Shown: in pieces, positions 1 through 8,770 of the stretch | How the letters are laid out: the number at the start of each line of letters is the position of its first letter | Position numbering within the stretch: position 1 is the stretch's first letter | DNA from: Fidelibacterota bacterium | GTDB taxonomy: Bacteria > Fidelibacterota > UBA8477 > JABMPR01 | Reading direction: 5' to 3' | Length of the DNA stretch: 64,000 bases | NCBI GenBank assembly: GCA_021734325.1 | Contig: JAIPJF010000011.1 | Location: 1 to 64,000 of the forward strand | Translations under genes and position numbers: made by a program | Notes under the pieces: model-generated | Databases searched by the model: none | Seen by the model: only the letters and a program-made list of their open reading frames with translations | Told to the model about the DNA's origin: nothing

Positions 1-1054
1 TCACTTTTCGCAGACTCATATTCATCGATTCAATGGCATTTGTTGTATAAATCACTTTCCTGATTTCCTTGGGATAATCAAAGAATGGGATCAGACGGTC
101 CCAATTAGCATACCAGGATTTGCTCACAGTAGGATGGGTAGCGTCCCACTTCTTCGCAAAAAGATCCAGGTTCTCCTCCGCCAATTCAACAGTATCAGCC
201 TGATAAATGGTCTTCAAATCAGCAGCCATCTCTTTGCGTTGTTTCCAGGATACATATTTCAGGCTGTTGCGAACCATGTGGACGATACAGAGCTGAACCT
301 GGGTCTGGGGATAGACGGTCTCGATTGCATCCGGGAAGCCCTTGAGTCCATCTACGGTAGCAATAAAGATATCCTGCAGACCACGGTTCTTCAGATCGGT
401 CAGTACAGATAACCAGAATTTGGCACCCTCCGTCTTGGCGATCCACATCCCCAAGACCTCCTTCAAACCATCAATATTGATACCTAAAGCCAGATATACA
501 GCCACATTCTGAACAAGACCGTCAGACCTGCTCTTGATCCGAATGGCATCCAGAAAGACAACCGGGTAGAGAGGTTCCAGGGGGCGGTTCTGCCAGGCTT
601 TTACCTCAGGCATGATAGCATCTGTGACCGTGGAGATGAAGCTGGGGGATATCTCTACCCCATATAGATCTTCCAACTGAGCCTGGATGTCTCTGGTGGT
701 CATTCCCCGGGCATAAAGCGATATAATCTTCTCGTCAAATCCATCAAATCTCTTCTGACGCTTCTGTATAAGTTGAGGTTCAAAGCTAGCATTACGATCC
801 CTGGGGACTTCGATCTCCAGTTCACCATTCTTGCCTTTTACTCGCTTGGAGTTCTTGCCATTACGGGAGTTACCGCTGTTGTTGCCTGCTGTTGCGTTTT
901 TGGGATAACCCAGGTGATGGGTTAGTTCGCCTTCAAGAGCTCGTTCTGTGATAGCTCTGGTCAGTTCCTCGATCAAACCGCCTTTTCCGTAGAACTCTTC
1001 CGGGCTTTTAAGCTCTCCGATCAGTTCATCAAGTAGTTCTTTGGGTATGGTCAT
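1..1054 (-). CDS. IS256-family (mutator-type) transposase, C-terminus beyond window
   Basis: Absent from the ORF track because its stop lies left of base 1. I translated it by hand: it opens MTIPKELLDELIGEL and runs 351 codons to the edge. IS256-type landmarks are visible: a basic stretch around GNSRNGKNSKRVKG, PRDRNASFEPQ, the KIISLYARGMTTRDI segment, a first acidic residue in VVFLDAIR, a second in IATVDGLKG, and YTTNAIESMN near the window edge, close to where the third catalytic Glu is expected. It would be a DDE transposase that cuts and pastes its own element. The ATG at 1054 is preceded by AGGAG at good spacing. Nothing in the visible part is broken. Family assignment is secure; activity is not shown. 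Confidence 0.93.
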   Translation of the reverse strand, partial: MTIPKELLDELIGELKSPEEFYGKGGLIEELTRAITERALEGELTHHLGYPKNATAGNNSGNSRNGKNSKRVKGKNGELEIEVPRDRNASFEPQLIQKRQKRFDGFDEKIISLYARGMTTRDIQAQLEDLYGVEISPSFISTVTDAIMPEVKAWQNRPLEPLYPVVFLDAIRIKSRSDGLVQNVAVYLALGINIDGLKEVLGMWIAKTEGAKFWLSVLTDLKNRGLQDIFIATVDGLKGFPDAIETVYPQTQVQLCIVHMVRNSLKYVSWKQRKEMAADLKTIYQADTVELAEENLDLFAKKWDATHPTVSKSWYANWDRLIPFFDYPKEIRKVIYTTNAIESMNMSLRKV

Positions 1055-1115
1055 TATTATCTCCTGTGAATATACTCATAAGTATTCCACGGTTTTGACC
1101 ATTTACACAGTTTTT
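1..1115 (-). mobile_element. IS256-type insertion sequence, 5' portion with right-hand end
   Basis: The element consists of the transposase plus about 60 bp of leader. The outer end lies around 1098-1115, where the transposase strand reads AACTGTGTAAATGG, resembling IS256-family termini (TGTGTAAA). The exact boundary and target duplication cannot be fixed because the other end is outside the window. It abuts the truncated DUF4041 gene directly. Confidence 0.75.
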
Positions 1116-1116
1116 T

Positions 1117-2253
1117 TTACACCGCCGTTAGACCAATTTTGTATATATCCTCTCCGAAAGAACCAATGTTGCTAATAATGTAAACATGACCTCTTCTTGT
1201 TTGTTCGGCCATGCTTTTTGCTCGTGTTTGATTCTCTTCAGCTTCGAGGAGTTGTTTCTCAAGAAGTGCGATTCTTGCACTTAGTTTTTCACGATCTTTA
1301 TCACCTGAAATCTCGAGTTCTTTACGCGCCTCGTCCAGGGCGTCTCTAAACATTTTCTCTTCTCGTTCAGCTTTTTCTAAGGCGCGTTCAAATTCTCTGA
1401 TTGCCTTCTGCTCTTCTCGCATTTGCTCTTTAATTGCATCCTGCTCTTCTTTTTCTCGCTCATCTTTAAGCTTGTACTGATACTGGATTTCACACTCTTT
1501 GAATTTGAGCTCTACATATTCTTTGACAAAACCACACTGAAGCGAGGCAGCTGATTTTTCTATATCAGCTGCTAGCTTATCAATGCGCTCGAGAATATTG
1601 GAATAGTTGCTTGGCTTAACTAAAGCCATAAGATTATCACACTCCACGTTAAAGGCTTTAAGCATCAGCTTGCTTTGACCTGACAAGACTTTCTTTGCGT
1701 AAGCAGAATTAGATGTCAATGCGATACTTTCCGGAATCTCGATTGCATTTCCATCCTTTATCATCGCCTTTTGCTCTTCACGGATGATTTTAATTTCTTC
1801 TTTAAATCGCTCACTGGTCTCAAACAAGTATTCAGGTTCATCAAAAAAGCCAACATTCATTAGACCATGTACAGGCTGATAAATGGAAATGTCTTCCTTC
1901 ATCGAAACAATGTTATCTGAAATTTCAGCTTCTTGTTCCTTGAGAGAAGAGATTTGATCATTGGTTTGCTGCAATTCGACGGTCACTTCCTCAAGCTTTT
2001 TACGTAAGTTGCTCTCATTTGCCTCAAGCTCTAGTAAATGGGTTAATTCTGCTTTTCTTTTTTCAAGTTCAACAGATCGGTCTTCAAATTCCTTTTTTTG
2101 ACTAGATAGTGACTCTGCCAATGAATTGCACTCTTCTGATAGAGTTCTTCCGTCTCTTTTTTTGAGCTTCAATTCAACGAAGAAATAAATTGTCAAAACA
2201 GCAAACGCCATCGTCAAAGCAATGAACAAATAAACATTTCCTAATAAATCCAT
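1117..2253 (-). CDS. DUF4041 / T5orf172 (GIY-YIG-like) protein, truncated by IS256
   Basis: This 378-residue protein has an N-terminal membrane segment (about 5-27), a long coiled coil (about 35-120), a DUF4041-like middle (PVHGLMNVGFFDEPEYLF), a second charged coiled coil, and the first strands of a T5orf172/MUG113 nuclease-like domain: GHVYIISNIGSFGEDIYKIG. Family members continue after this with the conserved Arg helix and about 70 more residues; here the frame ends after KIGLTAV, exactly at the IS256 edge. The nuclease core is therefore lost and the gene is probably dead or altered. Its ATG follows the stop of the upstream coiled-coil gene after one base, so the two were translationally coupled. 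Family members are frequent in phage and accessory islands; their precise role is unknown to me. Confidence 0.85.
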   Translation of the reverse strand: MDLLGNVYLFIALTMAFAVLTIYFFVELKLKKRDGRTLSEECNSLAESLSSQKKEFEDRSVELEKRKAELTHLLELEANESNLRKKLEEVTVELQQTNDQISSLKEQEAEISDNIVSMKEDISIYQPVHGLMNVGFFDEPEYLFETSERFKEEIKIIREEQKAMIKDGNAIEIPESIALTSNSAYAKKVLSGQSKLMLKAFNVECDNLMALVKPSNYSNILERIDKLAADIEKSAASLQCGFVKEYVELKFKECEIQYQYKLKDEREKEEQDAIKEQMREEQKAIREFERALEKAEREEKMFRDALDEARKELEISGDKDREKLSARIALLEKQLLEAEENQTRAKSMAEQTRRGHVYIISNIGSFGEDIYKIGLTAV

Positions 2254-2254
2254 T

Positions 2255-2566
2255 TTATACCCCCTTTTGCATCCGATTCAGGAAATCCAGCCTTATTTCT
2301 CGTCGCCCTAGTATCCTCGCCTCATAGCTAGCTTGCTCACTTTCCAGATTTCTTTTAATCTTCTCTTTATCGACTTTAAGATTTTCTTTCTCGAGCTGCG
2401 CTTGCATCCTGGCAAATTCTTTTGCCTGTTGTGCATTTTCCCGATCAAGTTGCTTCTGGCGCCTAAGATGGTCGCGTTCTCTTTTAGCACGATCTCGAGC
2501 TGCTGCCTTTTGGGACCTATCAATCTCTCTAAGAATAGATCCAACCACCTTCATACCTGTTCCCAT
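2255..2566 (-). CDS. Small charged coiled-coil protein coupled to DUF4041 gene
   Basis: The 103 residues are nearly all helical and very rich in Lys, Arg, Glu and Gln (KRERDHLRRQKQLDREN), with no signal peptide or membrane segment. I recognise no named domain. A GGAGG ribosome site precedes the ATG at 2566. The stop is one base before the DUF4041 start, so this looks like the first gene of a two-gene unit. The partner also has a long coiled coil, so direct association is a reasonable guess, not shown. A short overlapping frame on the same strand (2308-2544) is a shadow. Confidence 0.7.
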   Translation of the reverse strand: MGTGMKVVGSILREIDRSQKAAARDRAKRERDHLRRQKQLDRENAQQAKEFARMQAQLEKENLKVDKEKIKRNLESEQASYEARILGRREIRLDFLNRMQKGV

Positions 2567-2798
2567 AGCGCCTCCCCATATTCGGATTTTATAGCATAAA
2601 TATTTGAACTACTAAAAATAATCCTGTGAATCCCTCGTGAATTTCTGAGGTTCCTAGATTTAACAACAACATAACAGCTCTGGGCTTGTAATGGCGGGCG
2701 CTGGCATGCGAGAGCCGGTGTGTGTTTGTTACTAAATTGCCTATCGATCAATACGATTAGCCCCCGTGGTCGGTGCCCGCTCAGTACCAGGCAACATG

Positions 2799-3398
2799 TT
2801 AGCCTGCTGAAAATTGAAGGCTTTCACTCTCCTTAATCAATAGCGCCAGAATAGGAGGATGTACTTCCTGCAAATTGTTGTTTGGTGCTTTGCTCCAAAA
2901 GAATGCGTGTTCAAAATCCTCGTTCAAAATCATATCCCTGTATTTCAGTTTAAAAACAATGTAGCTCGACATCAGAATAGCAATATTCGTAATCTTGTCT
3001 TGCTCGAAAGTAGGTCTATCAATCCTTATCATCCACTTTCCATTGTTCGGAATCGGGTTAATGGCAAAATGCTCCTCCCGGAATATTTGATCTAATCGAA
3101 GTTCATCATCTGATGTTTTATATGTCTTATATGCAGCAAGTAATCCGTGTACATTGATACAAGGATTTACTCCGGCATTGATTATGTCGAGACGAAGGAC
3201 TGGCTTTGTCGCTAATGCTTCACGTTGTTTGAGATATCCTGGATGATCATCTGGAACAAGAAGAGCACGCCTACTGTAATTCTCGTCCGATTTAAATTTT
3301 TTTGCCTGTAACCAAGTCAAGCCAGAAAAGGAAGCGGCGGCAATGGCGGATAGTGCCAGTATCCATTCAAGGAGTGAAAAACTAGATTGATTATCCAT
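2799..3398 (-). CDS. Membrane-anchored protein of unknown function
   Basis: The 199 residues have one N-terminal membrane segment (about 10-30, LEWILALSAIAAASFSGLTWL) followed by a soluble domain with the pattern of a beta-sandwich (VLRLDIINAGVNPCINVHG, KWMIRIDRPTF). This arrangement of an anchor, a short basic stretch and a sandwich is common in uncharacterised accessory-region proteins. I cannot name the family. It lies upstream of the DUF4041 pair on the same strand, but about 230 bp separate them, so a shared transcript is uncertain. Confidence 0.65.
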   Translation of the reverse strand: MDNQSSFSLLEWILALSAIAAASFSGLTWLQAKKFKSDENYSRRALLVPDDHPGYLKQREALATKPVLRLDIINAGVNPCINVHGLLAAYKTYKTSDDELRLDQIFREEHFAINPIPNNGKWMIRIDRPTFEQDKITNIAILMSSYIVFKLKYRDMILNEDFEHAFFWSKAPNNNLQEVHPPILALLIKESESLQFSAG

Positions 3399-3450
3399 TG
3401 TCCATATCCTGCCTTTTGGGAATCCATTCCTCTCTCATACCACAGTCAAG

Positions 3451-3618
3451 CTAACTACGTGCTAACCCGTTTTTTGTCCACCTTTGTCCCAACAAGTCAG
3501 TCGGGACTTCGGCGTGATAAATATATTGTTCCATGATGTATTCACTGTATAGGCAGCTGTGATGACAGGCAAACCCATCAATATGCCCGGCTGATTTATG
3601 GTTTCGGATATGATCCAT
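3451..3618 (-). CDS. Possible small ORF, 55 residues
   Basis: This frame is below the track cut-off. The middle (DHIRNHKSAGHIDGFACHH) looks protein-like and is rich in His and Cys, but the tail (EVPTDLLGQRW) coincides with a repeat-like GTCCC...GGGAC stretch, so the end may be read-through into a repeat. No ribosome site is evident. It could be the remnant of a larger gene. I do not recognise it. Confidence 0.18.
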   Translation of the reverse strand: MDHIRNHKSAGHIDGFACHHSCLYSEYIMEQYIYHAEVPTDLLGQRWTKNGLARS

Positions 3619-3968
3619 CACAATTTCTCGCTTAAATGTGTGGGGAATGTAGGCTTTTGAGGGGGTAAAACAATTGTGAATTGTGAGTGTTGAATGTAGT
3701 TCTATTTTTTATTTGTGACATGGTTTGAGCTTTTTACACCTCGGCTTGGGGTCAGATGTACAAGGTCAAGGCCTTTCCCCTCGACTACGCTCGAGTTGCC
3801 TCGATCCCCTCAGCGCTCTTTGCGCTCTTTGCGGTTAAGACCACCCTATACCTTATACCACTCCACATTGAGATCCTGAACCCCGCAGTATGCGGTGGTC
3901 GCTTCCCTCGCAGCTGCTCGATCAGCTCGAGGAAGACACAATAGGGGGAGTTTGCGGTTGTCAGTAAT

Positions 3969-3991
3969 CAGAGATTCTTCGCGTCACTTCG
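3969..3991 (-). repeat. Dispersed repeat, GCGAAGAATCTC family (degenerate copy)
   Basis: On the minus strand this reads CGAAGTGACGCGAAGAATCTCTG, sharing GCGAAGAATCTC with the intergenic copies near 11769 and 15769. Related motifs are common in intergenic DNA of many environmental genomes; their origin is not established here. Confidence 0.5.
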
Positions 3992-4087
3992 TTCCTCTCC
4001 GGTCTTTGTCCGCCTTTGCTTAAAGCTTCGTCGTGACTACGCCCTGACAGGCAGAAAGGCACGAATTTAAAATTCTGCGATTAGCCC

Positions 4088-4139
4088 ATGTCTGAGATTG
4101 CCACGCCCCGACATGGCTGTCGGGTCTCGCAAAGACGAT
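4088..4139. repeat. Dispersed hairpin repeat, copy 1
   Basis: The element runs from CATGTCTGAGATTGCCACG to TCTCGCAAAGACGAT. Its centre, 4107-4124, is a perfect hairpin, CCCGACA-TGGC-TGTCGGG. Flanks resemble the widespread TTGCGAG...GCAATCTC intergenic repeats. Compare copies near 15850 and 55331. Confidence 0.65.
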
Positions 4140-4242
4140 ATTCTGGTTCCGCATCCAAACATCTAACATCTAATATCTAACGCCGATCGTCTACCTCCTA
4201 CTTTCACTCTTCTCCTTCACTCATTTTGCCTTACTTTCTGGC

Positions 4243-5076
4243 ATGCCTGCTTTCATCAAAATTTTACGCCCCTTGAACCTGCTCCAGGCGACGCTAGCGG
4301 TGCTGCTCACGACAGCTATTCTCGGTCATGTAGACCAAACCACCACTCTACTTCTGCTCATTTTGTCCGTCATCTTTATCAATGGTGCCGGGAATGTAAT
4401 TAATGACATCTATGACCTGGAGATCGACCGGGTCAATCGTCCCGATCGGCCTCTGCCCTCAGGGAAAATGAAAGTTTCCACTGCCCGCATCTATATGTTC
4501 AATCTCTTTGCCATCGGCATCTTCTGTGCCTCCCTGATCAACCTCATGACCTTCTATATCGCCGCCTTGCTGGCAACGCCTTTGCTCATTGCCTACAGTT
4601 ACAAACTCAAGACCCTGCCCCTCATCGGCAATATCGTAGTATCCTTCATGCTCGGTCTGGCCTTTATCTATGTCGGCTCCGCCTTTGGGAATATGGAAGC
4701 CACCTGGGTCATGGCCGCCCTGGCCTTTGGCTTCACCCTGATCCGGGAACTGGTCAAGGATCTTGAGGACATGGAAGGCGATCAACAGTCCGGTGCCCGC
4801 ACCCTGCCCCTGGTCTGGGGGGAATCGGCGACGGTAAAATTCACCATGGCCCTGATGATGCTCTCCATGGCCCTCTTTCTCCTGCCGGCCATCATTGGGT
4901 CCTACAACAGCCTGTATTACTGGATCGTCCTCATCGGTATCGATCTGCCCATGCTTTATTTCATGGTCCTGCTTTGCCGTGCTCCCGGCAAAAAAAACTA
5001 CAGCCGAATTCAATTATTTCTGAAACTCAATATTTTTGTTGGACTGGCTGCCATTTATCTTGGACGGCCTGTATAA
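4243..5076 (+). CDS. UbiA-family prenyltransferase
   Basis: The 277-residue membrane protein has about eight or nine hydrophobic helices. The first Asp-rich motif is NDIYDLEIDRVNRPDRP (residues 54-70) and the second is DLEDMEGD (173-180); together they bind Mg-diphosphate of the prenyl donor. The NRPDRPLPSG form resembles archaeal-type geranylgeranylglyceryl-phosphate (DGGGP synthase-like) enzymes and homologues in FCB bacteria more than UbiA of ubiquinone synthesis, but the acceptor cannot be told from sequence. The ATG at 4243 is the only good start. It precedes dnaE by 32 bp on the same strand, with no metabolic link. Confidence 0.85.
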   Translation: MPAFIKILRPLNLLQATLAVLLTTAILGHVDQTTTLLLLILSVIFINGAGNVINDIYDLEIDRVNRPDRPLPSGKMKVSTARIYMFNLFAIGIFCASLINLMTFYIAALLATPLLIAYSYKLKTLPLIGNIVVSFMLGLAFIYVGSAFGNMEATWVMAALAFGFTLIRELVKDLEDMEGDQQSGARTLPLVWGESATVKFTMALMMLSMALFLLPAIIGSYNSLYYWIVLIGIDLPMLYFMVLLCRAPGKKNYSRIQLFLKLNIFVGLAAIYLGRPV

Positions 5077-5108
5077 TATTTTTTCAGGGGGCTTAATAAG
5101 GAAGTTTC

Positions 5109-8100
5109 GTGGCCGAATTCGTCCATCTACATAATCATTCACACTATTCCCTGCTGGATGGTGCCGCCCGGATAGACCAGATCATTTCCAAGGTTTCGGA
5201 GCTGGGGCAGAAGAGTTTCGCCCTTACCGATCATGGTAACATGTTTGGCGCTGTGGAGTTCTACAAGACCGCCACCAAGGCTGGCATCAAACCCATTATC
5301 GGCATGGAGGCCTATGTCGCCCCTGCTACCCATACGGAAAAGCGTACCTATTCGGAAGGCAAACGCGCCTACCATCTGGTCCTTCTGGCCAAAAACGAAA
5401 CGGGATACCGCAACCTGCTGAAGCTGACCTCACTGGCCTATCTGGACGGATTCTATTTCAACCCCCGGGTGGACAAGGACCTCCTGCGTCAGTATTCAGA
5501 AGGGCTGATCGCCACGACAGCCTGTCTCAGTGGTCAGGTGACCTATCATGCCGCCCGCGGCGACTATGACCGGGCCAGAGAGCAGGCCCTGGAATACGAC
5601 GAGATCTTTGGCCGTGGCAATTTCTTTCTCGAACTACAACGTCACTTTACCCTGGATGGCCGTGAGCTTGAGCTGGAAGCCATTGCCAGGGAAGTGGTCC
5701 GCAAGGTCTCTGCCGACACCGGCATTCCCCTGGTAGCCACCAATGATTCCCATTATGTGAATGCCGCCCATCATCAGGCCCATGATGCCCTGATCTGTAT
5801 TGGTCGCGGAAAATTTGTCAGCGATACCAATCGCATGAAATACGATACCAAGGATATCTATATCAAGAGTGCCGAGGAAATGGTGGAACTCTTCAAGGAT
5901 GTCCCGGAAGCCATTGAAAACACGCTGCGCATCGAAGAGATGTGTCAATTCAAGCTGGAAACCGGTGTCAATCACATGCCGGAATTCCCCATTCCCCAGG
6001 GCCTGTCCCTCAACGAGTATCTGGATAATCTCACCAAGGAAGGCATGAATCGCCGGGTTAAACAGGTAGATTCCCGTTACAAGGAGCGTTTGGAATATGA
6101 ACTGGATGTGATCAAGAAGATGGGCTTTCCCGGATACTTCCTGATCACCCATGATTTTGTCCAGTATGCCAAGAGTCAGCATATCCCTGTTGGTCCGGGA
6201 CGCGGCTCAGCCGCCGGATCTTTGGTGGCCTATTCTCTGGGTATCACCGATCTGGACCCCTTGAAATACAATTTGCTCTTTGAACGTTTCCTGAACCCGG
6301 ACCGGGTCAGCATGCCTGATATCGATATTGATTTCTGCTATGACCGCCGGGAAGAGGTGATCAATTACATGCGGGAACGTTTTGGTGAAGATTCCGTTAC
6401 CCAGATCATCACTTTTAACAAACTCAAGGCCAGGGCCGTGATCCGTGATGTGGGTCGTGTGCTTGAAATGCCCATCAAGGAAACGGACCGTATAGCCAAG
6501 CTGGTCCCTGAAGAACTGGGGATCAAACTACCCCAGGCCTTAAAAAAGAGCCCGGAACTCAAACAAGCATCTGAAATGGATGAGGTTCACGAAAAACTCT
6601 TCCAATATTCGGAGGTGCTGGAAGGCATGAACCGCAATGCCGGAAAACATGCCGCGGGTCTGGTCATCGCACCGGGAAAACTCACAGATTACATCCCCCT
6701 TTACAAGTCTCCGAAGGATGGTTCGGTCACCTCTCAGTATGACATGAAGGCCATTGAGGATGTCGGCCTGATCAAATTCGATTTTCTGGGTTTGCGGACA
6801 TTGACGGTAATCCAGGAAGCTATCGATCTGATCAAGGAGTTCAAGGGAGACGAGATCGATATTGAGAACATTCCCATGGATGATCCCAAGGTCTACCAGC
6901 TTTTTGCCGACGGTCTTACCATTGGATTGTTTCAGTTCGAATCCACTGGCATGCGGGAATATCTGAAAAAATTGCGACCCACCGCCCTCGGTGATCTGAT
7001 TGCCATGAACGCCCTGTACCGACCAGGTCCCATGGGCAACATCAACGACTTTATCGCCCGCAAGCACGGCGAGCAGAAGGTGACCTATCTTCATCCGCTC
7101 ATGGAGGAGATCCTGAAGGAGACCTACGGTATCATTGTTTACCAGGAACAGGTCATGCAGCTCGGGTCAATGATCTCCGGATTCTCCCTCTCCAAGGCTG
7201 ATCTCATGCGCCGGGCCATGGGGAAAAAGATCAAATCACTCATGGACGAAATGAAGGGTGAATTCATCTCCGGTGCCAGGCGGAACCAGATCAACGAAAA
7301 ACTGGCCAGTCAGATCTGGGACTTGATTGAAAAATTTGCCGAGTACGGGTTTAATAAGAGTCACTCGGCGGCCTACTCGGTGATCGCCTATCAGACGGCC
7401 TATCTGAAGACCCATTATCCAGTCGAATTCATGGCGGCTAACCTGAGTTCGGAAAAGGACAATACTGACAAAGTTCAAATGCTTTTGGCAGAGTGTCGTA
7501 AACTGGGAATCAAGGTCGTTGCTCCTGATGTGAATACCAGCAATGTCCGCTTTGCACCTGGCGAGGGAAAAAGCATCGTCTATGGTCTGAACACCATCAA
7601 GCGGGTCGGTTCAAAAGTAGCGGAAGCCATCATGGAAGAGCGCAAGGAAGGCGGACCCTTTGCATCCATCTTTGATTTTTGTGCCCGGGTAGATACTCAT
7701 AATCTGAACAAGGGTGTTGTAGAAGCTCTGGTTGGTTGCGGAGCCATGGATTCACTGCCTGGAGCACGCTGGCAAAAATTTATGAGTGTGGAAGATGCGG
7801 TCCAGCATGGTCAACGGGTCCAGACCCTGAAAAACACCAACCAGACCGATCTCTTTGGTGGCAGTGGCGGTGAATCGGCCATGATCCGCGAACCCGATCT
7901 CAGTGATGCCCCATCATGGAACAATATGGATATGCTGAACCGGGAACGGGAATACGTCGGCTTCTATCTCACCGGCCATCCCCTGGAAGGCTTTGAGAGC
8001 GAGATCCAGGCTTTTTCCACCATGGATCTTCTGGACCTTACTGCGGTTCATGATGAGCAGGATGTGCGGGTCGGTGGTATTATTTCTTCCCTGAAGATGC

Positions 8101-8555
8101 ACTATGACAAACGGAATAATCAGATGGCCTTTTTCACCTTGAATGGCTTGGATGGGTCGATTGAAGCTCTGACTTTCTCGGATCCCTATTCACGCTTCAA
8201 GGAATACATTGCCAATGATTCCCTGGTCTTTATCGAGGGACGTGTATCCAAGCGCAGTGATGAAGATGTCAAAATTTTGGTGAGCAAGGTCTTACCAATT
8301 GAAGAAGCTCAGAATGATTATTCCCGAGAGGTTCATATAGCCTTCGACCCCGCAGATATCAGCGGGACTGATCTGGAAACTGCGAAAACACTGGCGCGAC
8401 GGTATTCAGGTGCCTGCAACCTGATCTTTCATCTCAGGGAACAGGGGAAACAGGAGCGGAAAATGGTGGCCAAGAGCATGCGGGTTTCAGCGAATCGCCA
8501 ATTTCTTAAAAGTCTCCGGGAAACTTTTGGCCAGGAGAATGTCTGGATCAAATGA
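5109..8555 (+). CDS. dnaE: DNA polymerase III subunit alpha
   Basis: This is the replicative polymerase, 1148 residues, the usual length for DnaE1. The PHP domain begins HLHNHSHYSLLDG (residue 6 on). The polymerase core shows PGRGSAAGSLVAYSLG and the catalytic DIDIDF motif near residue 404. A helix-hairpin-helix region and a C-terminal OB fold (VRVGGIISSLKM) follow. The start is GTG at 5109 with an AAGGAAG site just upstream; the first in-frame residues match the conserved N-terminus, so no earlier start is needed. It acts in the cytoplasm in the replisome. No frameshift is seen. Confidence 0.98.
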   Translation: MAEFVHLHNHSHYSLLDGAARIDQIISKVSELGQKSFALTDHGNMFGAVEFYKTATKAGIKPIIGMEAYVAPATHTEKRTYSEGKRAYHLVLLAKNETGYRNLLKLTSLAYLDGFYFNPRVDKDLLRQYSEGLIATTACLSGQVTYHAARGDYDRAREQALEYDEIFGRGNFFLELQRHFTLDGRELELEAIAREVVRKVSADTGIPLVATNDSHYVNAAHHQAHDALICIGRGKFVSDTNRMKYDTKDIYIKSAEEMVELFKDVPEAIENTLRIEEMCQFKLETGVNHMPEFPIPQGLSLNEYLDNLTKEGMNRRVKQVDSRYKERLEYELDVIKKMGFPGYFLITHDFVQYAKSQHIPVGPGRGSAAGSLVAYSLGITDLDPLKYNLLFERFLNPDRVSMPDIDIDFCYDRREEVINYMRERFGEDSVTQIITFNKLKARAVIRDVGRVLEMPIKETDRIAKLVPEELGIKLPQALKKSPELKQASEMDEVHEKLFQYSEVLEGMNRNAGKHAAGLVIAPGKLTDYIPLYKSPKDGSVTSQYDMKAIEDVGLIKFDFLGLRTLTVIQEAIDLIKEFKGDEIDIENIPMDDPKVYQLFADGLTIGLFQFESTGMREYLKKLRPTALGDLIAMNALYRPGPMGNINDFIARKHGEQKVTYLHPLMEEILKETYGIIVYQEQVMQLGSMISGFSLSKADLMRRAMGKKIKSLMDEMKGEFISGARRNQINEKLASQIWDLIEKFAEYGFNKSHSAAYSVIAYQTAYLKTHYPVEFMAANLSSEKDNTDKVQMLLAECRKLGIKVVAPDVNTSNVRFAPGEGKSIVYGLNTIKRVGSKVAEAIMEERKEGGPFASIFDFCARVDTHNLNKGVVEALVGCGAMDSLPGARWQKFMSVEDAVQHGQRVQTLKNTNQTDLFGGSGGESAMIREPDLSDAPSWNNMDMLNREREYVGFYLTGHPLEGFESEIQAFSTMDLLDLTAVHDEQDVRVGGIISSLKMHYDKRNNQMAFFTLNGLDGSIEALTFSDPYSRFKEYIANDSLVFIEGRVSKRSDEDVKILVSKVLPIEEAQNDYSREVHIAFDPADISGTDLETAKTLARRYSGACNLIFHLREQGKQERKMVAKSMRVSANRQFLKSLRETFGQENVWIK

Positions 8556-8569
8556 TCGCCCTTGACTGA

Positions 8570-8770
8570 TCATTCATCATCGTCAAAAAGAAATAATTCC
8601 TCGATCGTCTTCCCAAAAACTTTAGCAATATGGTAAGCCATTTTCAGGGACGGGTTGTATTTGCCTTGCTCCAGAAAAACGATGGTCTCGCGGCGCACCC
8701 CGATCAGTTTGGCCAGGGCTTCCTGGGTAAGCCCTTCCCTGGCTCGCAGTTCTTTAATTCGGGTTTTCAT
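8570..8770 (-). CDS. XRE-family helix-turn-helix regulator
   Basis: This small repressor-type protein is almost only an HTH domain: [20 protein letters not shown], then [18 protein letters not shown] place the start at the second Met (MKTRIKEL), matching the family; the track start at 8782 adds four residues. Either way it overlaps the end of the membrane-protein gene upstream, so the two are coupled. Family members of about 66 residues are typically paired with a small membrane protein, as here. It probably represses its own operon; the palindrome at 9197 is a candidate operator. Confidence 0.88.
   Translation of the reverse strand: MKTRIKELRAREGLTQEALAKLIGVRRETIVFLEQGKYNPSLKMAYHIAKVFGKTIEELFLFDDDE

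Larger units (their letters stand above)
3399..4242. other. Long intergenic stretch, repeat-rich
   Basis: About 840 bp without a convincing gene apart from the weak small ORF. It holds at least two degenerate dispersed repeats (near 3969 and 4088), a stretch of short palindromes around 3890-3945 (GCAGCTGCTCGATCAGCTCGAG-like), and the leader of the prenyltransferase gene. The 62-residue frame at 3756 runs through this repeat material and is not credible. Confidence 0.6.

Noticed and set aside
134-446. Track frames on both strands (92 aa plus, 75 aa minus)
   Set aside because: They are shadows of the IS256 transposase, which reads in another minus-strand frame through to the window edge.
2551-2751. 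66-residue minus-strand frame upstream of the coiled-coil gene
   Set aside because: No ribosome site, odd composition, and it overlaps the start of the coiled-coil gene.
3756-3944. 62-residue plus-strand frame
   Set aside because: Runs through repeat-rich intergenic DNA; no gene-like features.
4459-5013. 184-residue minus-strand frame rich in Gly, Gln, His
   Set aside because: Antisense to the UbiA gene, whose motifs are unmistakable; composition is typical of a reverse-frame shadow. The same holds for the long antisense frames in dnaE, valS and the Cys/Met lyase.
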